Shown here piece by piece: positions 19,366-29,606 of a stretch of 64,000 bases of DNA (position 1 is the stretch's first letter; every line of letters starts with the position of its first letter). Source of the DNA: Rhizobium sp. L51/94 (GTDB lineage Bacteria; Pseudomonadota; Alphaproteobacteria; Rhizobiales; Rhizobiaceae). The notes under the pieces were generated by a model, which saw nothing but the letters and a program-made list of their open reading frames with translations, had not been told where the DNA came from and ran no database searches. A program made the position numbers and the translations under genes. Location: contig NZ_CP072141.1 in assembly GCF_019355555.1 (NCBI RefSeq), forward strand, positions 2,536,001-2,600,000. Direction: 5' to 3'.

Positions 19366-19398
19366 CCGGCAGGTCTCAAAACCTGCCGGTTTTATTTT
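19366..19398 (+). terminator. Rho-independent terminator of secG
   Basis: A perfect 9-bp stem (19366-19374 with 19381-19389) followed by TTTTATTTT, 19 bases after the secG stop. Confidence 0.9.
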
Positions 19399-19473
19399 GT
19401 CCATCCTCCGCCTCGTCTTCAAAAGTTCTGGAAAAGAATTTTGGGGCTGGCGGAATCATTTGTTAAAAGGTAA

Positions 19474-21114
<1,641 letters not shown>

Positions 21115-21144
21115 GGCGACAAGGCAGATCAGGAAAACACTTGG

Positions 21145-21171
21145 AGCCCGGCGAAAGCCGGGTTTCTTTTT
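21145..21171 (+). terminator. Rho-independent terminator of pyrG
   Basis: A 6-bp GC stem extended by two weaker pairs, closed by a GAAA tetraloop (21153-21156) and followed by TTTCTTTTT. Confidence 0.9.
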
Positions 21172-21274
21172 GCGCTGCATCAAATTTTCGCAAAACTACG
21201 TCATTTGCCTCTCGTCTCGATTTTCTTTCCATGGCAGTTTGCGGCCTATTGTCCGCAAAGGAGAACGATGTTCT

Positions 21275-22336
21275 ATGCCCAATCCGTTTGACGACCGGAA
21301 AGACCGTGCCGGGACGAAGATCACCATGACCTACGTCCTGCTGATCGGCTTCAATATCGGTGCGTGGGTCTGGGCATGGACCGCCTTTTCAGACCGTCCA
21401 GCCTTGTTGGGGACGGCATTCCTTGCCTACATGCTCGGCTTGCGGCATGCCTTCGATGCCGATCATATTGCGGCTATCGACAATGTCGTGCGCAAGCTGG
21501 TGCAGGACAAGAAATCGCCGGTTTCCGTTGGTTTCTTCTTTTCGCTCGGTCATTCCAGCATCGTCGTGCTCGCATCGATCGCCATTGCCGCCACTGCTTC
21601 GATGATGCCGCTCGGCGCTTTCCGCGATGTCGGCGGCATTGTCGGTACATCCGTTTCAGCGCTGTTCCTGGTCGCCATCGGCGTTGCCAATTTCTTCGTG
21701 CTGCGCGGTATATGGGCAGCTTTCCGTCGCGCCAGGCGCGGCGAGACGATCGTCGAGGAAGACCTCGATGCACTGTTGTCGAACAGCGGCTTTCTCGCGC
21801 GCATCTTCCGGCCGATGTTCAAGATCGTCACGCGCTCATGGCACATGTACCCCATCGGCTTACTATTTGGCCTCGGCTTCGACACGGCAACGGAAATCGG
21901 CTTGCTCGGGATATCGGCGACGCAAGCTGCGCAGGGCATGTCGTTCTGGACGATCCTCGTTTTCCCAGCGCTTTTCACGGCCGGCATGTCGCTGCTCGAC
22001 ACCACCGACAGCGTCTTGATGACCCGTGCCTATGGCTGGGCCTTCATCAATCCGATGCGCAAGCTCTGGTACAATCTGACGATCACCGCCGCCTCGGTCG
22101 CCGTGGCGATCTTCATCGGCGGCATGGAGGCACTTGGCCTTCTCGTCGATAAGTTCGGGCTCGAGGGCGGCGTTTGGGGCACAATTGCCGATCTCAACGA
22201 CAATCTCGCCAATTTCGGCTACGCCGTCGTCGGCATTTTCGTCGTCAGCTGGCTGATCTCGACGCTGGTCTACAAGATGCGCGGCTATGACGATGTGACC
22301 CTGAACCTCGCCGCTGGGCAATCCACCACGAACTGA
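21275..22336 (+). CDS. NiCoT family nickel/cobalt transporter
   Basis: 353 residues, with eight or so membrane segments. The family's metal-selectivity motif HAFDADHIAAIDN (HX4DH) is in the second segment; FFFSLGHSSIVVLAS and LGFDTATEIGLL are further NiCoT signatures. The protein imports Ni2+ and/or Co2+; selectivity cannot be read from sequence. The start MPNPFDDRK is chosen because the longer frame begins inside the pyrG terminator. AAAGGAG stands 11 bases upstream. No urease, hydrogenase or cobalamin gene lies beside it, and no cobalamin riboswitch fits in the short leader. Confidence 0.88.
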   Translation: MPNPFDDRKDRAGTKITMTYVLLIGFNIGAWVWAWTAFSDRPALLGTAFLAYMLGLRHAFDADHIAAIDNVVRKLVQDKKSPVSVGFFFSLGHSSIVVLASIAIAATASMMPLGAFRDVGGIVGTSVSALFLVAIGVANFFVLRGIWAAFRRARRGETIVEEDLDALLSNSGFLARIFRPMFKIVTRSWHMYPIGLLFGLGFDTATEIGLLGISATQAAQGMSFWTILVFPALFTAGMSLLDTTDSVLMTRAYGWAFINPMRKLWYNLTITAASVAVAIFIGGMEALGLLVDKFGLEGGVWGTIADLNDNLANFGYAVVGIFVVSWLISTLVYKMRGYDDVTLNLAAGQSTTN

Positions 22337-22361
22337 TGGATCTGGCATGATCGGCTGTCTT

Positions 22362-22389
22362 CCGGATCCACCAATAGCGGCGGATCCGG
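22362..22389. terminator. bidirectional hairpin between convergent genes
   Basis: A perfect 8-bp stem (22362-22369 with 22382-22389) between the nickel/cobalt transporter and the convergent citrate-synthase-family gene, followed by GTTTGT on the plus strand. Confidence 0.5.
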
Positions 22390-22405
22390 GTTTGTCTACC
22401 GATCG

Positions 22406-23494
22406 TCAGGCGGCCTTGGGCAGTGGCCCAGTATAGCGGGATTGCGGGCGGATGAGTCGTCCGTCCAGCACCTGCTCGCGCGCATGGGCAATCCAGCCGA
22501 CCGTGCGGCCGATTGCGAACACGCCGGTGAATGACTCCCTGGGGAAACCGAGCGAATCGAGCAGCAAGGCCGTGTAGAATTCGACGTTAGTCTCGATAGG
22601 GCGATCCGGCTTGCGTTCGCGCAATAAAGCCAGTGCGGTCTGCTCCACGGCTTCCGCCAGCGCCATCCGTCGTCCGTCCACCTGTCCGGCGGCAACGATC
22701 GGCTTTAGTGCTGCCTTCAGGGCATCGGCGCGCGGATCGCGCACCCGGTAGATGCGATGACCGAACCCCATCAGCCGCTCGCCCTTGTCGAGTTCGGCGG
22801 CGATCCAGGCGCGGGCGTTGGCGGGTTCGCCGATGGCGTCCAGCATATCGAGCACCGGCCCCGGCGCACCACCATGGAGCGGACCGGTCAAGGCTCCGAG
22901 CGCCCCGAGCACGGAGGAAGTGAGCCCCGCCTGGGTCGAGGCGATGACACGGGCTGCAAACGTCGAGGCGTTCAATCCGTGGTCGGCGATGGTGACCAGA
23001 TAGGCATCTAGTCCCGCCGTCTGTTCAGCCGTGGGCATGATGCTGGTGAGCATTCGCAAAATATCCTCGGACTGCGAAAGGCCGGCATCCGGGCGTATCG
23101 CCGGCTTGCCGTCGCGCAGCCGCAGAACTGCCGGCAGGAACACGGCAGGTGCTGCCAGCAACCTGAGAGCCGTGGCACGGTCCGCACCATCCGGCACGCG
23201 GGCAAGCAGCGCCCTGATAGCTTCGACCGGCGGCAACCTGAACAGGCCCGCTTCGCTCTCGGTTACGATGTCGAACATCGAAACTCTTGCGTCACCGATG
23301 AGTGACTTCAGCCCATCGACATCGTTCGTTTCCGGAAAAAGCCCCGAAAGCAACAGCTGCGCAACGTCCTCGTAGCGGCTCGTTGCCACGAGGTCGTCCA
23401 GCGACACGCCACGTATCACCAGTCGACCGGCGAGCCCGTCGACATCGGACAATCGGGTTTCTGCGGCAATGACATCGTCCAATCCACTTTTCAT
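22406..23494 (-). CDS. citrate synthase family protein
   Basis: 362 residues of citrate/2-methylcitrate synthase type. The catalytic His/Asp framework is visible: ADHGLNASTFAARV, the GPLHGGAPG substrate loop, FGHRIYRVRDPRA with a conserved His and Arg, and NVEFYTALLLDSLGF. GAGGAG-like AAAGGAGA lies before the ATG. It is divergently transcribed from a second citrate-synthase-like gene fused to an HTH segment, with 84 bases between starts. It is shorter than the housekeeping GltA, so a methylcitrate or auxiliary role is possible; the true substrate is not determinable here. Confidence 0.85.
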   Translation of the reverse strand: MKSGLDDVIAAETRLSDVDGLAGRLVIRGVSLDDLVATSRYEDVAQLLLSGLFPETNDVDGLKSLIGDARVSMFDIVTESEAGLFRLPPVEAIRALLARVPDGADRATALRLLAAPAVFLPAVLRLRDGKPAIRPDAGLSQSEDILRMLTSIMPTAEQTAGLDAYLVTIADHGLNASTFAARVIASTQAGLTSSVLGALGALTGPLHGGAPGPVLDMLDAIGEPANARAWIAAELDKGERLMGFGHRIYRVRDPRADALKAALKPIVAAGQVDGRRMALAEAVEQTALALLRERKPDRPIETNVEFYTALLLDSLGFPRESFTGVFAIGRTVGWIAHAREQVLDGRLIRPQSRYTGPLPKAA

Positions 23495-23536
23495 CGTCTT
23501 CTCCTTTGACTATGCGAGAGGATCGGCGCCATTTGT

Positions 23537-23548
23537 ATTGACGTCAAT
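23537..23548. promoter_or_regulatory. perfect 12-bp palindrome between divergent citrate synthase genes
   Basis: ATTGACGTCAAT lies almost centrally in the 84-base divergent region, 31 bases before the HTH-fused gene. It is a candidate operator for that gene's own HTH segment; this is inference from position. Confidence 0.4.
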
Positions 23549-23578
23549 CTTGATGCTTTCGATCAATATGAGGATGCC

Positions 23579-24714
23579 ATGTCGTGGCTGACTGCAGAGC
23601 AGGCGTTGCAACTGCTCGGAACGAAACAGCAGACCTTGTACGCCAATGTCAGCCGGGGTCGCATCCGTGCCAAGCCCGATCCGGCCGAGGGCCGCCGCAG
23701 CCTTTATTTTCGCGATGACGTGCTCCGGCTCGCCAACCGCCAGGCCGGTCGCCGCAAGAGCGAAACTGTTGCTGCCGAAGCAATCCAATGGGGTGATCCC
23801 ATGCTGCCCTCGGCGGTCTCGACCGTTTCCGATGGCCGGCTGTTTTACAGGGGCAGGGATGCTGCAGCGCTGTCGGAGAATGCGACGCTTGAGGAAGTTG
23901 CAGCCCTGCTCTGGGATATGCGCCGTCCGCTGTCTTCCCTGGCGAAGCTCGACGGCTCGAAAGACGGCGCGACAATCGCATCGGCTTTGGTTGCACTGGC
24001 AGGTCGGGCGACGCGGGATCTACCGTCCATGGAGAGATCCCAGTCCGCGCTGCAGGCCGACGCGCAGAGCGTGCTTGCCACGGTCGCAAATGTGCTCGCT
24101 CCCTGGTCCGCCGACCAGCCCCTGCATAGACGTCTGGCGGAAAGCTGGGGCCGCCCTGCCGCAGCGTCGATCATTCGCTGCGCGTTGGTGCTGTTTGCCG
24201 ATCACGAACTGAATGCCTCGACCTTTGCCGCCCGCGTCACAGCCTCGACAGGCTCCTCCCTGTCTACGGCGGTCCTGTCCGGGCTGGCGACGCGGGGCCG
24301 CTGCATGGCGGCGCCTGGCAGGCTGTGAGGGTACTCGTGGGCAACGCCGAGGAGCTCGGTGCCCACGAGGCGGTGAACCGTTATCTAGCTCAGGGGCGCA
24401 AGCTGCCGGCCTTCGGGCATCGCCTTTATCCGCACGGCGATATCAGGGCCACCACGCTGCTCCGACATTTCGAGCTCCCTACGGCCTTCGCCGACCTGCA
24501 GGCGGCAGCGGAGGAAATCGTCGGCGAACGCGTCAATGCCGACTTCGCCCTGACGGCGCTTGCCGTCGCCTACGACCTCCCGCGCGATGCGCCGATGATC
24601 ATATTTGCGATGGCGCGGGCGGTAGGGTGGCTGGCACATGCGATCGAGCAGGCTTTGGGTGGGCGGCTTATCCGACCACGCGCTCGTTACATCGGCCCCA
24701 CATTGGAGGCTTGA
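23579..24714 (+). pseudogene. HTH-citrate synthase fusion, interrupted by a -1 frameshift
   Basis: The N-terminal 55 residues (MSWLTAEQALQLLGTKQQTL, then GRIRAKPDP) look like a MerR/excisionase-type helix-turn-helix. A citrate synthase body follows: the DHELNASTFAARV motif ends the first frame, and LPAFGHRLYPHGD and AFADLQAAAEE lie in the second. Frame 1 runs to a stop at 24328. Frame 2 resumes at 24325 with VRVLVGN. Adding one C to the CC at 24298-24299 restores GPLHGGAWQAV, the expected catalytic loop. Thus a single-base deletion, or a sequencing error, breaks an otherwise intact gene of about 378 codons. Confidence 0.8.
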
Positions 24715-24907
24715 GCCTGCGCCCCAATGGCAGTAGGAAGATGTAATTCAAACGATTAGGGTTGCTCACGTATTCTTGATGTTTCGCAGCTACGCTTGCC
24801 TGCTAACCCTCGACGCCGTAATTTGCGAGCACTAAGGCCTGTCGCAAAATCACCCTATACACTTGACCGGAGCGACCGCTCCAAAACCGTCCCAAGGAGA
24901 CGTGACT

Positions 24908-25936
24908 ATGCAGATTGGTATGATTGGCCTCGGCCGCATGGGCAGCAACATGGTGCAGCGGCTGATGAAGAGCGGCCACACGGCCGTCGTCTTCGACGCG
25001 CGCGCCCAGAGCGTCGAGGACCTCAAGGGCATGGGCGCCACCGGCAGCTCCAGCCTTGAGGACTTTGTCGCCAAGCTGGATAAGCCACGCGCCATCTGGA
25101 TGATGCTGCCGGCAGCCATCGTCGACAACGAACTGACCAAGCTGGTGCCGTTGCTCGAAGAGGGCGACATCATCATCGATGGCGGCAACTCCTATTATCA
25201 TGACGACATTCGTCGTGCGGCGATGCTGAAGCAGAAGGGCATCCACTATGTCGACGTCGGCACCAGCGGCGGCGTGTTCGGCCTGCAGCGCGGCTATTGC
25301 CTGATGATCGGTGGCGAAACGCCGACCGTCCAGCATCTGTCGCCAATCTTTGCAACGCTCGCGCCCGGCATGGGCGACGTGAAGTCGTCCGCCCAGCGCA
25401 GCGAAGTCGCTGCTGCCAAAAGCACGGCCGAGCAGGGCTTCCTGCATTGCGGTCCGCATGGCGCCGGTCACTTCGTCAAGATGGTCCACAACGGCATCGA
25501 ATATGGCCTGATGGCTGCCTACGCAGAGGGCTTCAACATCCTGCGCCATGCCAATATCGGCATGCAGCAGGCCGAGGCAGACGCCGAGACAGCGCCGATG
25601 TCCAACCCGGAATTCTACCAGTACAACCTCGACATCCCGGAAATCGCCGAAGTCTGGCGTCGCGGCAGCGTCATCACCTCCTGGCTACTCGATCTGACGG
25701 CAGATGCGCTGCACGAAGATCCCGCCCTGTCGCAGTATGCCGGACGCGTTTCGGACTCCGGCGAAGGCCGCTGGACGATTTCCGCGGCTATCGACGAAGG
25801 CGTTCCGACACCTGTCCTGAGTGCGGCCCTGTTCAGCCGCTTCTCTTCGCGCGGCAATGACGGCTTTGCCAACCAGGTGCTGTCAGCCATGCGCGCCGGC
25901 TTCGGCGGCCACCACGAAAAGCCGCCGGTCAAGTAA
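24908..25936 (+). CDS. gnd: 6-phosphogluconate dehydrogenase, decarboxylating (short form)
   Basis: Oxidatively decarboxylates 6-phosphogluconate to ribulose 5-phosphate. The Rossmann motif is MIGLGRMGSNM. The family signature is DVGTSGGVFGLQRGYCLMIGG. The catalytic Lys region is GAGHFVKMVHNGIEYGLM. With 342 residues it is the short form, shorter than the 470-residue E. coli type and often NAD-preferring in other bacteria. The start is chosen at 24908, where AAGGAGA precedes the ATG; the frame is open for 15 codons upstream. A hairpin follows the stop. Confidence 0.92.
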   Translation: MQIGMIGLGRMGSNMVQRLMKSGHTAVVFDARAQSVEDLKGMGATGSSSLEDFVAKLDKPRAIWMMLPAAIVDNELTKLVPLLEEGDIIIDGGNSYYHDDIRRAAMLKQKGIHYVDVGTSGGVFGLQRGYCLMIGGETPTVQHLSPIFATLAPGMGDVKSSAQRSEVAAAKSTAEQGFLHCGPHGAGHFVKMVHNGIEYGLMAAYAEGFNILRHANIGMQQAEADAETAPMSNPEFYQYNLDIPEIAEVWRRGSVITSWLLDLTADALHEDPALSQYAGRVSDSGEGRWTISAAIDEGVPTPVLSAALFSRFSSRGNDGFANQVLSAMRAGFGGHHEKPPVK

Positions 25937-25962
25937 GCCTATCGGCGAGACACGATCTTCCA

Positions 25963-25984
25963 TCGGGCGGCGCAAGCCGCCCGA
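25963..25984 (+). terminator. hairpin after gnd, probable terminator
   Basis: A perfect 9-bp stem with a GCAA tetraloop (25963-25971, 25976-25984) in the gap between gnd and the convergent moeA. The T tail is weak on both strands. Confidence 0.55.
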
Positions 25985-26014
25985 AGTGATTCTAACGGTT
26001 GCTTGTTAAGGGCG

Positions 26015-27241
26015 TCAGCCCTGCAGGTCGGGCCGCAGCAGGAGGATGGGGCAGGGCATGCCGGCCGGCATTGCCGGTGCATTCGGCGGCCGGACGATCA
26101 GGCAATCCGCCTGCGCGAAGATCTTCATCATCGAGGAATCCTGCTTGTCGAAAGGCTCTGTAAGCCAGTTGCCATCGCTCGATTTGGAAAGCGTTGCGCG
26201 GACGTAGTCCTGACGCTGGTTGTTCGCGGCAAGCGGTGTCGCCGTCAGCGCTGTCGCGCCACGCTGGATCGGCGGAAGGCTGGCAAGCTTGCGGATCAGC
26301 GGCTCCAGGAACAGGATCCCACATACGAGACTCGACACCGGATTGCCGGGCAGGCCGAGGACATGGGTTGGCCCGAGACTGCCGACCATCAACGGCTTGC
26401 CCGGCCGCATGGCAATGCGCCAGAAGTCGAGCTGCATGCCCGCTGCGACAAGCGTCGCCTGCACAAGGTCATGGTCTCCTACGGAGGCCCCGCCGAGCGT
26501 CACGATGACGTCTGCACCGGCGTCGCGCGCACGTTCCACAGCCGCCGTGATTGCCGCGCTGTCATCCGGCGCAATGCCGAGGTCGAGGATATCGGCTCCG
26601 GCCTGACGGGCCAGCGCTGCGATACCAAAGGTGCTTGAGGCAAGGATCTGCGACGGGCCGGGGACTGAGCCGGGCGGCAGGAGTTCGTCGCCGGTGGCAA
26701 GGATCGCCACCAGCGGTCTGCGAAAGACGTCCAGCGTCGCATGGTTCATGGCTGCTGCCACCGTAAGCCGGGTGAAGTCCATGACGGTGCCGTGCGGCAG
26801 CACGATCTCGCCATCGACGAAATCCTGACCGCGTGGTCGCACATGCTGGCGGGCGCGTACCGGATAGGTCGAGCGGATGCTGCCATCCTCCGTCGTCTCG
26901 ACATCCTCCTGCAGAAGCACGCTGTCGGCACCGTCTGGCAGAGGTGCGCCCGTGAAAATCCGAACTGCTTCTCCGTCGGCAACCGACCCATCGAAGGCAT
27001 GGCCGGCGGCCGAGACGCCGATGACTTTCAAACTGCTATTCGGTCCAGAGAGATCGGCGTGCCGGATCGCGTATCCGTCCATCGCGGAGGCGTCGAAAGG
27101 CGGCTGGGTGAGGCGGGCGGGAAGGTCTCTCGCCAGTACACGGCCGGAGGCATCACTGAGGGTCACAGTCTCGTGCTCGGCGACAGGCCGCACCTTGTCC
27201 AGCAAGCGCGCCTGCGCTTCGGCAACAGGCAGCAAGCTCAT
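26015..27241 (-). CDS. moeA: molybdopterin molybdotransferase
   Basis: MoeA inserts molybdate into adenylated molybdopterin, the last step of molybdenum cofactor synthesis. It has 408 residues. Domain order is typical: an N-terminal [18 protein letters not shown] stretch, then [14 protein letters not shown], then the MoeA/MogA domain with [15 protein letters not shown] and [10 protein letters not shown], and a C-terminal beta domain. Its ATG overlaps the moaC stop by four bases, so the two are coupled. It ends the ppiD-trpD-trpC-moaC-moeA transcript; I see no lexA after it, although one follows moeA in some relatives. Confidence 0.95.
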   Translation of the reverse strand: MSLLPVAEAQARLLDKVRPVAEHETVTLSDASGRVLARDLPARLTQPPFDASAMDGYAIRHADLSGPNSSLKVIGVSAAGHAFDGSVADGEAVRIFTGAPLPDGADSVLLQEDVETTEDGSIRSTYPVRARQHVRPRGQDFVDGEIVLPHGTVMDFTRLTVAAAMNHATLDVFRRPLVAILATGDELLPPGSVPGPSQILASSTFGIAALARQAGADILDLGIAPDDSAAITAAVERARDAGADVIVTLGGASVGDHDLVQATLVAAGMQLDFWRIAMRPGKPLMVGSLGPTHVLGLPGNPVSSLVCGILFLEPLIRKLASLPPIQRGATALTATPLAANNQRQDYVRATLSKSSDGNWLTEPFDKQDSSMMKIFAQADCLIVRPPNAPAMPAGMPCPILLLRPDLQG

Positions 27242-27738
27242 GGGGATGGGCCTGCAAGCCGGAAGTCGCCGGATTTGCCGCCGGACTTTTCCTCGAGCCG
27301 GATGCCGCCGATTTCCATCAGCCGGTCGGCCGCCTTAGCCATGTCGTAGATAGTCAGGCAGGCAACGGAGACGGCGGTCAATGCTTCCATTTCGACGCCG
27401 GTGCGTCCCGTAAGCTTGGCAGTTACCGTCACACGCAATCCGGGCAGGCTGTCGTCGGGCGTGATCTCCACACCGATCTTCGTCAGCATGAGCGGATGAC
27501 AAAGAGGAATCAGGCTCGATGTCTGCTTGGCGCCCATGATCCCTGCCAGGCGGGCCGTGCCGATGACGTCGCCCTTCTTGGCATTGCCCTCGAGGATCAG
27601 CCGTAGTGTCTCCGGCTGCATCTTAACATGGCCCGAAGCCGTGGCACTGCGCATGGTCTCCGCCTTGTTGCCGACATCGACCATGTGCGCTTCGCCGGAC
27701 GCATCGATGTGCGTGAGGCTGCCGTGCTCTGCCGCCAT
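27238..27738 (-). CDS. moaC: cyclic pyranopterin monophosphate synthase
   Basis: MoaC forms cyclic pyranopterin monophosphate, the first stable molybdenum cofactor precursor. It has 166 residues. Conserved motifs: [18 protein letters not shown] at the N-terminus, [16 protein letters not shown] in the middle, and [21 protein letters not shown] with the active-site residues. It starts one base after the trpC stop and overlaps moeA by four bases. The mixture of tryptophan and cofactor genes in one transcript is a known rhizobial arrangement. Confidence 0.96.
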   Translation of the reverse strand: MAAEHGSLTHIDASGEAHMVDVGNKAETMRSATASGHVKMQPETLRLILEGNAKKGDVIGTARLAGIMGAKQTSSLIPLCHPLMLTKIGVEITPDDSLPGLRVTVTAKLTGRTGVEMEALTAVSVACLTIYDMAKAADRLMEIGGIRLEEKSGGKSGDFRLAGPSP

Positions 27739-27739
27739 G

Positions 27740-28555
27740 CTATTCGGCCGCCAGCGCGGCGGCTTCGCCTGTCAGGAGGGTTCGCGTTGCCGCTGCCACA
27801 TCGTCCTTGCGCATAAGGCTTTCGCCGACCAGGAAGGTATCGATCCGGCATGCCTGCAGCCTGAGGCAGTCGGCGTGGGTGAAGATGCCGCTTTCGCCGA
27901 CGATTATCCGATCCGCGGGCACCATTGGTGCCAGTCTTTCGCTGGTGGCAAGGCTGACCTCGAAAGTGCGCAGGTCGCGGTTGTTGATGCCGATCAGCGG
28001 CGACGACAGTTTCAGCGCACGCTCCATTTCCGGCTCGTTATGCACTTCCACCAGCACATCCATGCCGAGCCCGAAGGCTTCGTCCTGAAGGCGCTCCGCA
28101 TCCTCGTCCGAAAGCGATGCCATGATGAGAAGGATGCAGTCGGCACCCCAGGCGCGAGCTTCCTGCACCTGGTAGGTCTCGAACATGAAATCCTTGCGCA
28201 AGGCGGGCAGGCTGCAGGCGGCGCGGGCAGCAGTCAGGAACGCCGGGGAGCCTTGGAAGCTAGGGGCATCGGTCAGCACGGAAAGACAGGCAGCTCCGCC
28301 CGCTTCGTAGGCCGCAGCCAATGCCGGCGGATCGAAGTCGGCACGGATCAGCCCCTTGGACGGGCTTGCCTTTTTGATTTCGGCGATGAGCCCGAACATG
28401 CCTGCCTCATGCTTTGCCACGAGTGCCCGGTGAAAGCCGCGCGGCGGGGTCTGGTCCGCTTGCATGGCCTTGAGGTCGGCAAGCGACACCGATGCCTTTG
28501 CGGCCTCGATTTCCTGCCGCTTGTAGATTTCGATCTTTTTGAGAATGTCGGTCAT
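27740..28555 (-). CDS. trpC: indole-3-glycerol phosphate synthase
   Basis: TrpC closes the indole ring of indole-3-glycerol phosphate. It is a (beta/alpha)8 barrel of 271 residues. The catalytic stretch [17 protein letters not shown], the [17 protein letters not shown] strand and [12 protein letters not shown] are typical. The ATG at 28555 ([11 protein letters not shown]) is chosen because GGAAGGG precedes it; the frame reaches 28597 but that would overlap trpD. It follows trpD after 16 bases and precedes moaC directly. Confidence 0.96.
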   Translation of the reverse strand: MTDILKKIEIYKRQEIEAAKASVSLADLKAMQADQTPPRGFHRALVAKHEAGMFGLIAEIKKASPSKGLIRADFDPPALAAAYEAGGAACLSVLTDAPSFQGSPAFLTAARAACSLPALRKDFMFETYQVQEARAWGADCILLIMASLSDEDAERLQDEAFGLGMDVLVEVHNEPEMERALKLSSPLIGINNRDLRTFEVSLATSERLAPMVPADRIIVGESGIFTHADCLRLQACRIDTFLVGESLMRKDDVAAATRTLLTGEAAALAAE

Positions 28556-28571
28556 GGCGAGCGCCCTTCCT

Positions 28572-29588
28572 TCAGTCGCTGTCGTTGGAGACGGCAATCA
28601 GCCTGTCGAGAGCGGCAGCCGTAGCGCCACTGTCGAGCGATTTTGTGGCAAGCCGCATGCCGTCGATGACGGTCCCGGCCTTGCCGGCTACGACCAGCGA
28701 TGCAGCGGCGTTGATCAGCGAGATATCGCGATAGGCATTTTTTTCGCCGGAGAGCACGGCACGCAAGGCTGCCGCATTGGCAACGCCGTCGCCGCCCTTG
28801 AGGTCGGCCAGAACAGCATGCTGCACGCCAAAATCGCCGGGGCCGAGTTCGAATGTCCTGATCTTGCCGTCTTCGAGTGCCGCGACCTGCGTCATCCCCG
28901 TCGTGGTGATCTCGTCGAGGCCGTCGCCATGGACGACCCACACGCTTTCAGCACCGAGATCGCGAAGCACTTCGGCAAGCGGCACCACCCATTGCGGCGC
29001 ATAGACGCCGAGCAACTGACGGCGCGCGCCCGCAGGGTTCGACAGGGGGCCGAGAAGATTGAAGATCGTCCGGGTACCGAGTTCCACCCTGGACGGGCCG
29101 ACATGGCGCATCGCCGAATGGTGCATCTGGGCGAACATAAAGCCGATGCCGGCGTCGCGGATGCAGCGGCCTATATGCTCCGGCGAGATGTCGAGCTTCA
29201 CACCCAGCGCCGAAAGGCTGTCGGCAGCACCGGACTTGGAGCTCAGCGCGCGGTTGCCATGCTTTGCGACGGGAACGCCGCAACCTGCGACGATCAAGGC
29301 GGCGAGGGTGGAGATATTGTAGGTGCCGGTCCCGTCGCCGCCGGTGCCGACGATGTCGATGGCATCGGCCGGAGCTTCCACAGGCAGCATCTTGGCGCGC
29401 ATCGTGGTGACGGCGCCGACGATCTCGTCGACGGTCTCGCCTTTCATCCGCAGCGCCATCAGGAAGCCGCCGATCTGCGACGGCGTCGCTTCGCCGGACA
29501 TCAGGATCTCGAAGGCCTGCCGCGCCTCGTCGCGCGTCAGACTTTCATGGCCGGCGACTTTGGCAAGCAGTGGCTTCAGATCGGCCAT
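28572..29588 (-). CDS. trpD: anthranilate phosphoribosyltransferase
   Basis: TrpD joins anthranilate and PRPP. It has 338 residues, normal length. The PRPP-binding glycine loop [17 protein letters not shown] is intact, as are [15 protein letters not shown] and [12 protein letters not shown]. It is a stand-alone TrpD without a fused glutamine amidotransferase, as in other rhizobia where TrpE and TrpG are fused elsewhere. It starts 18 bases after ppiD ends, so it sits in the same transcript. No leader-peptide attenuator is seen ahead of it. Confidence 0.96.
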   Translation of the reverse strand: MADLKPLLAKVAGHESLTRDEARQAFEILMSGEATPSQIGGFLMALRMKGETVDEIVGAVTTMRAKMLPVEAPADAIDIVGTGGDGTGTYNISTLAALIVAGCGVPVAKHGNRALSSKSGAADSLSALGVKLDISPEHIGRCIRDAGIGFMFAQMHHSAMRHVGPSRVELGTRTIFNLLGPLSNPAGARRQLLGVYAPQWVVPLAEVLRDLGAESVWVVHGDGLDEITTTGMTQVAALEDGKIRTFELGPGDFGVQHAVLADLKGGDGVANAAALRAVLSGEKNAYRDISLINAAASLVVAGKAGTVIDGMRLATKSLDSGATAAALDRLIAVSNDSD

Positions 29589-29606
29589 CGAGGTCGGTTC
29601 CCTAGC

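Noticed and set aside
21267..21290. A seven-codon leader peptide overlapping the nickel/cobalt transporter start.
   Set aside because: Its ATG lies too close to the ribosome site, and the short frame has no regulatory residues or attenuator hairpin; probably chance.
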